A stretch of DNA of 64,000 bases, taken from Kribbella pratensis (GTDB lineage: Bacteria; Actinomycetota; Actinomycetes; Propionibacteriales; Kribbellaceae). Of the stretch, positions 56,700 through 64,000 are shown piece by piece. The stretch is taken from positions 1,943,134 to 2,007,133 of the forward strand of contig NZ_SODU01000001.1 in the NCBI RefSeq assembly GCF_004366075.1, read 5' to 3'. Made by a program: the position numbers and the translations under genes. The number at the start of each line of letters is the position of its first letter. The stretch's first letter is position 1. The notes under the pieces are model-generated. The model had not been told where the DNA came from. It made no database searches and saw nothing but the letters and a program-made list of their open reading frames with translations.

Positions 56700-57686
56700 G
56701 TGGAGATCACCGAACTGTCAGCCGACGACGAGGTCGGATGCGCGGAAGCCGTCGCCGTGGACTCGGCCGGTTGGAAGCTGGACCGCCCCGAGATGCTGCA
56801 GCACACGCCGCGGAGTTTCGCGAACATGCTGCGCTACGGCTGGGACCTGGTCCCGCCCAAGGCCTACCTGGCCCGCGAGGACGGGACGCCGGTCGGCCTG
56901 CTCACGGTCAACGTGCCGAAGCACGAGAACACCAACCAGACCTGGATCGACGTCAAGGTCCATCCCGATCACCGCGGCCGCGGCATCGGGTCGGCGCTGG
57001 TCGGGTACGGCGAGAACCTGACCCGCGAACTCGGCCGGAACGTGGTCGGCTTCGGCGGACTCGACCTGCCGAAGGCGGAGGCGTTCGCCCAGCGGCACGG
57101 GTTCGAGCAGAAGGCGATCGAGGTCAACCGGCGCCAGGAGCTGGCCGGGCTGGACTGGGGCATCGTCCAGCGGCTGTACGACGAGGCGGTGGCGGCATCG
57201 TCGGCGTACGAGCTGGTGAAGTTCACGGGGTCGCTGCCGGAGGACATGCTGGACGGCATGGTCGCGGTGACCGAGTCGATCAACGACGCGCCGAAGGACG
57301 ATCTCGACGTCGACGACGACGTGTACAGCCCGGAGCGGATCCGGGCGTACGAGGAGGCCCAGGCGAAGAGCGACCACACCCTCTACCGGGTGGTCGCCCG
57401 GAAGAAGGACACCGGCGAACTGGCCGGCCACACGGTCGTCGCGGTCGAGCAGGAGCGCCCGCACATCGGCGAGCAGCATGACACCGCGGTGTCGCGCGAC
57501 CATCGCGGTCACCGCCTCGGAGCGCTGCTCAAGTCCGCGATGCTGCTCTGGCTGCGCGACGAAGAGCCGGCGCTGACCCAGATCGATACCTGGAACGCCG
57601 AGTCCAACAACCACATGATCGGCATCAACGAGCAGCTCAACTACAAGATCGTCTCCCGCTTCCTGATCTACCAGAAGCCGCTCTAG
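56700..57686 (+). CDS. Tandem GNAT-family acetyltransferase
   Basis: A 328-residue protein with two GNAT-like halves: acetyl-CoA loop VHPDHRGRGIGSALVGYG in the first, and a second, less canonical, SRDHRGHRLGALLKSAMLLWL with TWNAESNNHMIGINEQLNYK in the second. The layout is that of mycothiol synthase-like duplicated acetyltransferases, but the substrate is unknown. The start is uncertain between GTG 56685 and GTG 56700. It is divergent from furA. Confidence 0.85.
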   Translation: MEITELSADDEVGCAEAVAVDSAGWKLDRPEMLQHTPRSFANMLRYGWDLVPPKAYLAREDGTPVGLLTVNVPKHENTNQTWIDVKVHPDHRGRGIGSALVGYGENLTRELGRNVVGFGGLDLPKAEAFAQRHGFEQKAIEVNRRQELAGLDWGIVQRLYDEAVAASSAYELVKFTGSLPEDMLDGMVAVTESINDAPKDDLDVDDDVYSPERIRAYEEAQAKSDHTLYRVVARKKDTGELAGHTVVAVEQERPHIGEQHDTAVSRDHRGHRLGALLKSAMLLWLRDEEPALTQIDTWNAESNNHMIGINEQLNYKIVSRFLIYQKPL

Positions 57687-57702
57687 TCGTCCCCGAGGTG
57701 AG

Positions 57703-58371
57703 CTAGACGGGCTCGAGGACCGTCACCTTCATTTCGTTGGTGAGGGTGAAGCCGAGGGAGTTGTAGAGGCGGATCGCGTTGGTGTTGCCGCCGCCGGTGT
57801 GGAGGAACGGGGTCTGGCTGGCTGCGGTGATGTGCGCGGCGACCGCGCGGATCAGCCGGCTGGCGAGACCTTGGCCCTGGTACGACGGATGCGTGCAGAC
57901 CGCGCTGATCTCGGTGTATCCGGGGAGCGCGAACCGCGTACCGGCCATTGCGATCAGCTCGCCGTCGCGGCGTACACCGACGTACGTGCCGAGCTCGATC
58001 GTGCGGCTCCGGAACGGGCCGGGGTCGGTGAGCGCGACGAGCGCGAGCATCTCGGGTACGTCGTCGACGCCGAGGACGACCGCCTCCGGATCAGCGGCCG
58101 GCAGCGACTCCGGCGCGACGAACTGGACCAGATCGATCTCGAGCTCCACCTTGAAGCTGTCCGGCACCGCGAGGGCCGGGCGCATCAGCGCACCGGTCGT
58201 ACCGGACCCGAGCAGGGCGGCCGCGTCGGCCCAATCCTGCTCGGCCGGTACGTCGGGCAGCGCGAGGAACGGCGCCATCGCGGGCGGATAACGCCGGACG
58301 TTGCCGCGGCTCTCGGCGAACGGGGCGTGCACGCCGGTCAGAGCGGCGTACACGGGATTGCGCAGGTTCAT
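57703..58371 (-). CDS. GNAT-family acetyltransferase
   Basis: A 222-residue protein with a C-terminal GNAT (FR47-like) domain: EISAVCTHPSYQGQGLASRLIRAVAAHI is the acetyl-CoA loop, then TGGGNTNAIRLYNSLGF. The N-terminal third is a partner domain often seen in this group. The ATG overlaps the era stop as TGATG, so it is translated at the end of the phoH-era operon. Confidence 0.9.
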   Translation of the reverse strand: MNLRNPVYAALTGVHAPFAESRGNVRRYPPAMAPFLALPDVPAEQDWADAAALLGSGTTGALMRPALAVPDSFKVELEIDLVQFVAPESLPAADPEAVVLGVDDVPEMLALVALTDPGPFRSRTIELGTYVGVRRDGELIAMAGTRFALPGYTEISAVCTHPSYQGQGLASRLIRAVAAHITAASQTPFLHTGGGNTNAIRLYNSLGFTLTNEMKVTVLEPV

Positions 58372-59300
58372 CAGAACCCTAGTTTGCGCAGGTTCTTCGC
58401 GTCTGTCTGCCAGTTTTTCGCGATCTTGACGTGCAGGTCGAGGTACACCGGCGTACCGAGCAGCGCCTCGATCTGCCGCCGGGCCGCCGCGCCGACCTCG
58501 CGCAGCCGGGCGCCTTTGTGGCCAATCACAATGCCCTTCTGGCTCTCCCGCTCCAGGAAGATGTTCGCGTACACGTCCAGCAGCGGCTTGTCCTCCGGCC
58601 GGTCCTCGCGCAGCCCCATCTCGTCGATCGTCACCGCGATCGAGTGCGGAAGCTCGTCACGGACACCCTCGAGCGCCGCCTCGCGGATCAGCTCCGCGAC
58701 CAGCGTCTCCTCCGGTTCGTCCGTGATGTCACCGTCGGGGTACAGCGGAAAACCGGAAGGCAGCAGCTTCACGAGCTCGTCGGCGACCAGGTCGACCTGG
58801 TACCCGGACGTCGCGGACACCGGCACGATCGACGCCCACTCGATGCCGGACGACTCGCCGAGCGCCTGGATGTCGGCCAGGTGCTCGACCATCCGCTCGG
58901 GTTCGACGAGGTCGGCCTTGGTGGCGAGCGCGACCTTCGGCGTCTTCGCGACCTTCGCCGCCTCGGCCGCCAGGAAGCGGTCACCCGGGCCGATCTTGTC
59001 ACTGGCCGGCAGACAGACCGCGATGACGTCGACCTCGGCCCAGGTGGTCTTCACGAGGTCGTTCAGCCGCTCACCGAGCAGCGTGCGGGGTTTGTGCAGA
59101 CCGGGTGTGTCCACCAGGATCAGCTGCGCGTCGGGCCGGTGCACGATCCCGCGGACCGCGTGCCGCGTGGTCTGCGGCTTCGACGACGTGATGACGATCT
59201 TCTTGCCCACCAGGGCGTTGGTGAGGGTGGACTTGCCCGCATTCGGCCGGCCGACGAAGCAGGCGAAACCCGCTTTGAAGTTCTCAGGTGTGGACGACAT
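58371..59300 (-). CDS. era: GTPase Era
   Basis: A 309-residue essential GTPase for 16S rRNA maturation and 30S assembly. G1 is GRPNAGKS (17-24), G3 DTPGL, G4 TKAD and G5 SATSG, then a C-terminal KH domain (SQKGIVIGHKGARLREVGAAARRQIEALLG) that binds the 3' end of 16S rRNA. The ATG at 59300 starts inside the end of the upstream gene (17-base overlap), with GGAGAGG upstream. Confidence 0.97.
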   Translation of the reverse strand: MSSTPENFKAGFACFVGRPNAGKSTLTNALVGKKIVITSSKPQTTRHAVRGIVHRPDAQLILVDTPGLHKPRTLLGERLNDLVKTTWAEVDVIAVCLPASDKIGPGDRFLAAEAAKVAKTPKVALATKADLVEPERMVEHLADIQALGESSGIEWASIVPVSATSGYQVDLVADELVKLLPSGFPLYPDGDITDEPEETLVAELIREAALEGVRDELPHSIAVTIDEMGLREDRPEDKPLLDVYANIFLERESQKGIVIGHKGARLREVGAAARRQIEALLGTPVYLDLHVKIAKNWQTDAKNLRKLGF

Positions 59301-59616
59301 CGCGGACCTCTCCAGTGCCAAGGGCAAGTACTACGGGAATGTTGGCGCCGGCGAAGTGCCGTACGACGCCCACATCGGCGGATTCGGACTCGGTGACCAC
59401 CGCGGCCGCCTCGAGACCCTTCACCCCGGACGCGAGCGCCATCGCCACCGCCAGCTGCAGCGCGGTCAGCTCGACCGTGTCGAGCGCGACCGTGCAGGCG
59501 GAGTACGTCCGCCCGTCGGAGTCCCGTACGGCGGCTCCTTCAGCGGCCCGCGTCCGTGCACGGGCAGCTCGGGCGAGCGTGACGAGTTTGGCGTCCTCCG
59601 CCGAAAGGTCTGACAA
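59284..59616 (-). CDS. Cytidine-deaminase-like protein lacking catalytic motifs
   Basis: A 110-residue protein in the place usually annotated as cytidine deaminase beside era. The fold pattern fits (GAAVRDSDGRTYSACTVALDTVELTALQLAVAMALASG). However, the C/H-A-E zinc and proton-transfer motif and the PCxxC pair are both absent; VELTALQLA stands where CAER would be. It is thus probably not an active deaminase. The second of two TTG codons (59616) is preferred, with AGGAG 6 bases upstream. A ribosome-assembly or regulatory role is conceivable. Confidence 0.75.
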   Translation of the reverse strand: MSDLSAEDAKLVTLARAARARTRAAEGAAVRDSDGRTYSACTVALDTVELTALQLAVAMALASGVKGLEAAAVVTESESADVGVVRHFAGANIPVVLALGTGEVRDVVHT

Positions 59617-59630
59617 CAAGAGCTCCTAGG

Positions 59631-60935
59631 TCAGGCGTGTTGGTGGTTCTGGTCCTGCGGCGCGGGAGTCGGCTCCTCGCGCCGTACGAGAACCGTACCT
59701 ACCTGGTTGCGGCGGCCGGACGGCCGCTCCGCGGTCAGCGACAGACCTTCGATCCCCACCTCGGCCCCGGGGATCGGCACCTTGCCGAGCAGCTTGGCCA
59801 TCAGGCCGCCGACGGTGTCGACGTCGTCGTCGTCCAGCGGTACGCCGAACAGTTCGCCCAGCTCGTCGATCGGCAACCGGCTCGACACCCGGTAGGCGCC
59901 GTCGGACAGCTGCTGCACCGAGTCCGGGTCCTCGTCGTACTCGTCGGTGATCTCGCCGACGATCTCCTCCAGGATGTCCTCGATGGTGACCAGGCCGGCC
60001 GTTCCGCCGTACTCGTCGACGACGATCGCGACGTGCATCCGGGCCGCCTGCATCTCCCGGAGCAGCTCGTCGACCGGCTTGGAGTCCGGGATGTACATGC
60101 ACCGCCGCATCACCGACTCGACCCGCTCGGTCGACTCGGCCTGGGCGTTGTCGTACACCCGGCGCATCACGTCCTTGAGGTAGACGACGCCGACGATGTC
60201 GTCGAGCGACTCGCCGATCACCGGGATCCGCGAGTACCCGGAGCGCAGCGCCAGCGACGTGAGCTGGCGGAGCTTCTTGTGCCGCTCGATGTAGACCATG
60301 TCCGTGCGCGGGACCATCACCTCGCGGACGATGGTGTCGCCGAGCTCGAACACCGAGTGGATCATCTGCCGCTCGCCGGACTCGATCACCGCGGACTTCT
60401 CCGCGTAGTCGACCAGCGCCCGCAGCTCGGCCTCGGTCGCGAACGGGCCCTCGGCGAATCCCTTGCCCGGGGTCAGCGCGTTACCGATCAGGATCAGGAA
60501 CTTCGGCAGCGGCCCGAGGATCCGGGTCAGCGCCATCACCGGGCCGGCCGAGATGATCGCGAACCGGTCCGAGTGCTGCCGGCCGAGCGTCCGCGGCGCG
60601 ACCCCGATGATCACGTACGAGATCAGCACCATCACCACGGCCGTGATCAGCACGTGCTGCCAGGTCACCTCGAGGACGCCGGACAGCGCCTGGGTGACCA
60701 GCACGATCGCCGTGATCTCGCAGATCAGCCGGAGCAGGAGCAGCGAGTTCAGGTACCGCGGGGCGTCGGACAGCAGGTCGCGCAGCCGGACCGCCCGCAG
60801 GTTGCCCAGCTCGACCTGCTCGTTCGCCCGCACCTTCGAGTACGACGACAGCGCAGCCTCGGCCCCGGCGAGCAGCCCGGCCAGCAGAACGAGCACCACA
60901 GCCACAACCAGAAGACCAAGGTCGTGGGAAGTCAT
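59631..60935 (-). CDS. CNNM/CorC-type membrane protein with CBS pair
   Basis: A 434-residue protein of the hemolysin C/CNNM family: an N-terminal DUF21 transmembrane domain (about 1-140, starting LGLLVVAVVLVLLAGLLAGAEAALS), two CBS domains (VMVPRTDMVYIE; DDIVGVVYLKDVM; EYGGTAGLVTIEDILEEIVGEITDE) and a C-terminal CorC domain. It is linked with magnesium or cobalt efflux in other bacteria. It lies 7 bases after ybeY in the conserved operon. Confidence 0.94.
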   Translation of the reverse strand: MTSHDLGLLVVAVVLVLLAGLLAGAEAALSSYSKVRANEQVELGNLRAVRLRDLLSDAPRYLNSLLLLRLICEITAIVLVTQALSGVLEVTWQHVLITAVVMVLISYVIIGVAPRTLGRQHSDRFAIISAGPVMALTRILGPLPKFLILIGNALTPGKGFAEGPFATEAELRALVDYAEKSAVIESGERQMIHSVFELGDTIVREVMVPRTDMVYIERHKKLRQLTSLALRSGYSRIPVIGESLDDIVGVVYLKDVMRRVYDNAQAESTERVESVMRRCMYIPDSKPVDELLREMQAARMHVAIVVDEYGGTAGLVTIEDILEEIVGEITDEYDEDPDSVQQLSDGAYRVSSRLPIDELGELFGVPLDDDDVDTVGGLMAKLLGKVPIPGAEVGIEGLSLTAERPSGRRNQVGTVLVRREEPTPAPQDQNHQHA

Positions 60936-60942
60936 CGCAGTA

Positions 60943-61419
60943 TCACGCCTCTAGCCGGTTTCCAGGTGCGCGCCATGCTTCCAGCAGGCGGCCCTGGACG
61001 TCCCACATCTCCGCTTTCTCGGCGGGTTCGGCATGGTCGTACCCGAGCAGGTGCAGGATGCCGTGCACCGTCAGCAGCTCCAGCTCCGCCCAGGTGCCGT
61101 GACCGGCCTTCGCGCCCTGCGCGGCGGCGACCGTCGGGCACAGCGCGATGTCGCCGAGGTGCCCGAGCGGCAGGTCCTCGTCGGCGTCGCCGTCGGAACC
61201 CGGCCGCAGCTCGTCCATCGGCCACGACATCACGTCGGTCGGACCCGGCAGGTCCAGGAACTCGACGTGATATCGCGCCATGGTGTCCTCGTCGACCAGC
61301 TTGATCGACAGTTCACACTCCGGGTGCAGCCGCAGCGACGACAGCACGAACCGGCTGAGCCGCATCAGTCCGTGTGCGTCGATCTCGACCCCGGACTCGT
61401 TGTTGACCTCGACGTTCAT
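60943..61419 (-). CDS. ybeY: Endoribonuclease YbeY (16S rRNA maturation)
   Basis: A 158-residue zinc-dependent endoribonuclease involved in 16S rRNA 3'-end processing and ribosome quality control. The zinc motif HGILHLLGYDH places His119, His123 and His129 as ligands; LPGPTDVMSWPMDE and HLGDIALCP are the other family motifs. The ATG overlaps the phoH stop by 4 bases. With phoH and era it forms a ribosome-maturation operon. Confidence 0.96.
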   Translation of the reverse strand: MNVEVNNESGVEIDAHGLMRLSRFVLSSLRLHPECELSIKLVDEDTMARYHVEFLDLPGPTDVMSWPMDELRPGSDGDADEDLPLGHLGDIALCPTVAAAQGAKAGHGTWAELELLTVHGILHLLGYDHAEPAEKAEMWDVQGRLLEAWRAPGNRLEA

Positions 61420-62453
61420 CGGTGGTTGTCAGCACTACCTTCATAGTTTTCGTACGCCGAGACGATCCGGCCGACCAGCTTGTGCCGAACCACGTCGTGC
61501 GAGGTGAGCCGGCAGAACGTCAGGTCCTGGACGCCTTCGAGGATGTCCTGCACGACCCGCAGCCCGGAATGGGTCCCGTTCGGCAGGTCGACCTGGGTGA
61601 CGTCGCCGGTGACGACCATCTTGGAGCCGAACCCGAGCCGGGTGAGGAACATCTTCATCTGCTCCGGCGAGGTGTTCTGCGCCTCGTCCAGGATGATGTA
61701 GGCGTCGTTCAGCGTCCGGCCGCGCATGTAGGCCAGCGGCGCGATCTCGATCGTGCCGGCGGTCATCAGCCGCGGGATGGACTCCGGGTCGAGCATGTCG
61801 TGCAGGGCGTCGTACAGCGGCCGCAGGTACGGGTCGATCTTCTCCGACAGGGTGCCGGGCAGGAACCCGAGCCGCTCACCGGCCTCGACGGCCGGCCGGG
61901 TCAGGATGATCCGGTTGACCTCCTTGGCCTGCAGCGCCTGAACCGCCTTGGCGACCGCCAGGTAGGTCTTGCCGGTACCGGCCGGGCCGATCCCGAACAC
62001 GATCGTGTTCTTGTCGATGGCGTCGACGTACCGCTTCTGGTTCAGCGTCTTCGGGCGGATCGTGCGGCCGCGGCTGGACAGGATGTTCTGTGTCAGCACG
62101 TCGGCCGGGCTCTCGGCCGTGGCCTGCTTGATCATCGCGATACTGCGCTCGACCGAGTCGGCGGTCAGCCCGTGCCCGGTGCGGATCACGGCGATCAGCT
62201 CGTCGATCAGCCGCTCGGCCAGGGCCAGCTCGGCCGGCTCGCCGTTCAGCGTGATCTCGTTGCCGCGGACCATGATGTCGGCGGCGAACTCCTTCTCGAC
62301 GATGCGGAGGAACTCGTCCCGGGCTCCGAGCAGGGCCACCATGTCGATGCTGTTCGGCACGACGATCTTGTGCGACGCCTGCGTGCTGGCGGCTGCGCCT
62401 GGAACTGTGCCGTTCGGGCGCGCCTCCGGTTCGATACTGCGTGGCCTGGACAG
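61416..62453 (-). CDS. phoH: PhoH-like ATPase, probable CTG start
   Basis: A PhoH-family P-loop ATPase: GIGPAGTGKT (Walker A), LTRPAVEAGERLGFLPG and YIILDEAQN (Walker B). The first GTG (62360) would give a 314-residue protein starting inside the conserved HKIVVPNSIDMVALLG segment. Upstream of it no ATG, GTG or TTG occurs in frame before a TAG at 62493-62495. A strong AGGAGGG (62460-62466) lies exactly 6 bases before an in-frame CTG at 62453, which restores a normal N-terminus (345 residues). I annotate that CTG as the start. It is the first gene of the phoH-ybeY-CNNM-era operon. Confidence 0.93.
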   Translation of the reverse strand: MSRPRSIEPEARPNGTVPGAAASTQASHKIVVPNSIDMVALLGARDEFLRIVEKEFAADIMVRGNEITLNGEPAELALAERLIDELIAVIRTGHGLTADSVERSIAMIKQATAESPADVLTQNILSSRGRTIRPKTLNQKRYVDAIDKNTIVFGIGPAGTGKTYLAVAKAVQALQAKEVNRIILTRPAVEAGERLGFLPGTLSEKIDPYLRPLYDALHDMLDPESIPRLMTAGTIEIAPLAYMRGRTLNDAYIILDEAQNTSPEQMKMFLTRLGFGSKMVVTGDVTQVDLPNGTHSGLRVVQDILEGVQDLTFCRLTSHDVVRHKLVGRIVSAYENYEGSADNHR

Positions 62454-62563
62454 CCTGTTCCCTCCTGATGCCGATGAAGTGGTCCACCCATGCTAGCCGT
62501 CCCGCCCGACACCCTCACTCGTAATTCGCCGGGACACGCTTCCCGGGCGCCGCTCGGGTGGCT

Positions 62564-62794
62564 TCACCGGCGTCGCCCCGGCGGCGGCGTTCGGGGCTCA
62601 GGACACCGGCGAGGCGGGCAATCTCGTCCGGCTCCGGACCCGGCCTGGAGCACCCCGTGCTCGAGAGCGAGCCGGCGGTTCCGCTCGAGGTCCACTCCCC
62701 GCCGGGGGTGCAGGTTCACGGTGACATCGGACGGCGACAGGCGCTGGGCCTTGTCCAGCGCGGCGGCGTACGTGATGTCACGGTGCCCGACCAC
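62564..62794 (-). pseudogene. Possible DUF3626-like gene fragment
   Basis: The 433 bases between phoH and the sigma factor gene hold one frame worth noting. It gives a 76-residue product with SPSDVTVNLHPRRGVDLERNRRLALEHG, which resembles the core of DUF3626 proteins (a T-x-N-x-H-P-x-R block then an Asp/Glu-His-Gly turn), then breaks into Arg/Pro-rich sequence. If real it is a truncated remnant. No other gene, RNA or terminator is evident in this gap. Confidence 0.25.
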
Positions 62795-62886
62795 TGACCG
62801 TCGCCGCGCTGCTTCATCTCTTCAGACTGCCGGCCGTTCGGGCATGCCGTTGTCAACCTGGAAGGCGGTCTTCGCGTCTTCGTGTC

Positions 62887-63429
62887 GTGGCACAACCGGC
62901 CGTGGTGTACGAAGAGTGCGTGACACATGAGTCCTCGTGGGATGCCGACGAGGCGCTGACGGCTGTCTACACCGCGCACTACACCTCGCTGGTCCGCCTC
63001 GGCGCCCTGCTGCTGCGTGACACCGGTACGGCGGAAGAGATCGTGCAGGACGCTTTCGTCGCGATGCACGCCCGCTGGAACCGGCTGCGCGACCCGCACA
63101 AGGCGCTCGCGTACCTGCGGACCGCGGTGGTGAACCGCTGCCGCTCCCGCCAGCGCCACCTGGTGGTGGTGGACAAGCACACCCCTCGGACCCTTCCCGA
63201 TGAGCCGAGCGCGGAGCAGGCAGTACTGCGGACCGAGGAGACCGACCGGGTGATCGAGGCGATGCGGACCCTCCCGGAGAAGCAACGCACAGTGATGGTC
63301 CTGCGCTACTACGGTGACCTGTCGGAGGCCGAGATCGCGGACACGATGGGTATCAGCCGGGGATCCGTGAAGAGCCACGCCGCGCGCGCGAGCAAGTCGC
63401 TGCGCCAGCTCCTGGAGCAGAACGCATGA
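62887..63429 (+). CDS. SigE-family ECF RNA polymerase sigma factor
   Basis: A roughly 170-180-residue ECF sigma factor of the actinobacterial SigE-like group: region 2 in LRDTGTAEEIVQDAFVAMHARWNRLRDPHKALAYLRTAVVNRCR, region 4 in LPEKQRTVMVLRYYGDLSEAEIADTMGISRGSVKSHAARASKSLRQLL. The GTG at 62887 gives the longest form; GTG 62920 would give the more usual length (169 residues). Its stop overlaps the micro-ORF of the repeat element, which leads to a membrane protein that is probably its anti-sigma or co-regulated partner. Confidence 0.9.
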   Translation: MAQPAVVYEECVTHESSWDADEALTAVYTAHYTSLVRLGALLLRDTGTAEEIVQDAFVAMHARWNRLRDPHKALAYLRTAVVNRCRSRQRHLVVVDKHTPRTLPDEPSAEQAVLRTEETDRVIEAMRTLPEKQRTVMVLRYYGDLSEAEIADTMGISRGSVKSHAARASKSLRQLLEQNA

Positions 63430-63509
63430 ACGAGCGAAGCGAGTTCATCAAACAACACAGCACGCTCGGAGCCTCATCCGCGCCCGGAGCGAAGCGAGGA
63501 CGTGGATGA
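63426..63509 (+). repeat. GC-rich insert with bridging 27-codon ORF
   Basis: This is the same layout as at 15320-15442. An ATGA at the sigma factor stop opens a small frame, whose TGA lies in the ATGA that starts the next gene, 80 bases later. The insert holds ATGAAC/GTTCAT inverted ends around GAGCGAAGCGA, and GGAGCGAAGCGA at 63486-63497, the 12-mer shared (inverted) with the znu element. The 27-residue product (MNERSEFIKQHSTLG...) resembles no known family. Confidence 0.6.
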
Positions 63510-64000
63510 GTAACGACCCCAACGACCCGTTCGACGAGCTGATGCGGCGATCTCTCCACGAGGAGGCGGACCGGATCGAGCCGTCCGACGCGCTGCCGGA
63601 GATCCGCGCCCGCGCGCACGCCCAGCGCTCCGCCGCGCGACGCCCCTGGCTCCTGACCGCCGGCCTCGCCGCAGCCGGCACGGCCGCCGCGATCGGCGCC
63701 TTTACCATGCTCAACGGCCCCGACAACACCGCCGACGACGGCGACGCAGTGGCCGGCTCCACCACGACAACCACCGCAACCGTCGTACCGGAGAGCCGAA
63801 CCCCGTCGGTCGCGATCCCCTCCCCCGCACCGTCCCAGGCGCCCACCGAGCCCCCGAGCACCTCGCCCTCCGCGAAGACCGTCAGCCCGACGGACCGCGG
63901 CGTACCGGAACCGGCCGTCAAGAGCACCGTCGTACCCGTGTACTGGCTCGGCCAGCAGGTCGGTGCGCAGAAGAAGTCGGCCGCGCGCCTGTACCGCACC
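63506..64000 (+). CDS. Membrane protein after sigma factor, 3' end outside window
   Basis: A partial protein of at least 165 residues: an N-terminal cytoplasmic part (PFDELMRRSLHEEADRIEPSDALPEIRARAH), a TM helix at about 49-67, then a Thr/Pro/Ser-rich extracytoplasmic linker and the start of a domain reading VPVYWLGQQVGAQKKSAARLYR. The latter looks like the beginning of a GerMN-type or related exported domain that commonly follows SigE-family factors. It may act as an anti-sigma factor. The reading frame is open to the last base. Confidence 0.8.
   Translation, partial: MSNDPNDPFDELMRRSLHEEADRIEPSDALPEIRARAHAQRSAARRPWLLTAGLAAAGTAAAIGAFTMLNGPDNTADDGDAVAGSTTTTTATVVPESRTPSVAIPSPAPSQAPTEPPSTSPSAKTVSPTDRGVPEPAVKSTVVPVYWLGQQVGAQKKSAARLYRT

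Overview
This is a high-GC actinobacterial chromosome segment. Supporting signs are the FurA-KatG pair, F420-type PPOX proteins, a mycothiol-dependent formaldehyde dehydrogenase, a DppA-type Tat lipoprotein, many ATGA/GTGA gene overlaps and several apparently leaderless starts. Gene content and order resemble Nocardioidaceae/Kribbellaceae (Kribbella is my best guess); that placement is from memory, not a search.

A conserved minus-strand backbone runs through the window: phoH, ybeY, a CNNM/CBS protein, a cytidine-deaminase-like protein and era (62.5-58.4 kb); leuA with an attenuator (47.0-45.2 kb); recO (35.2-34.4 kb); uppS (28.5-27.6 kb); then glyS, a DUF4333 lipoprotein and dusB (4.2-1.1 kb). 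As I recall the Streptomyces order, these lie close together there, with znuACB-zur between uppS and glyS as here. Accessory blocks, often on the plus strand or divergent, fill the gaps.

Region by region: 0-1 kb, a PPOX protein and a P-loop kinase. 4.3-9.2 kb, an ABM protein, a large regulatory ATPase with a coupled methyltransferase, and a DUF6703 protein. 9.2-11.1 kb, a TetR repressor divergent from a flavin monooxygenase with visible operators. 11-12.2 kb, an orphan EboE. 12.3-16.9 kb, a zinc regulon (YibE/F, ZnuA, ZnuC, ZnuB, Zur) around a Zur-type box. 16.9-22.5 kb, MerR and an aldo/keto reductase, a GNAT, an ECF sigma factor divergent from an MFS exporter, and a mycothiol formaldehyde dehydrogenase. 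22.8-26.4 kb, a DrrAB-like ABC exporter with its own two-component system. 26.4-28.5 kb, the uppS operon with two unusual partners.

28.5-34.4 kb is the least ordinary part. It holds a 2.1-kb tandem duplication of a lipoprotein gene plus a secreted-protein gene, then a coupled gene pair that reads as a double-Phd antitoxin with a RelE-like toxin. 35-45 kb holds SDR and AKR oxidoreductases, a GNAT-GNAT-Nudix fusion and a peptide ABC operon. 47-58.4 kb holds an OmpR-type two-component system, a DUF1800-DUF1501 pair, a DMT transporter under tandem palindromes, a hydrolase, PPOX, katG-furA and acetyltransferases. 62.9-64 kb holds an ECF sigma factor and a truncated membrane protein.

The observations I would check first are: short GC-rich elements inserted exactly at ATGA stop/start overlaps in two unrelated operons, each carrying a bridging micro-ORF; phoH lacking any standard start codon but having a strong Shine-Dalgarno before CTG; the duplicated secreted module; the double-Phd toxin-antitoxin candidate; and the leu leader peptide attenuator.
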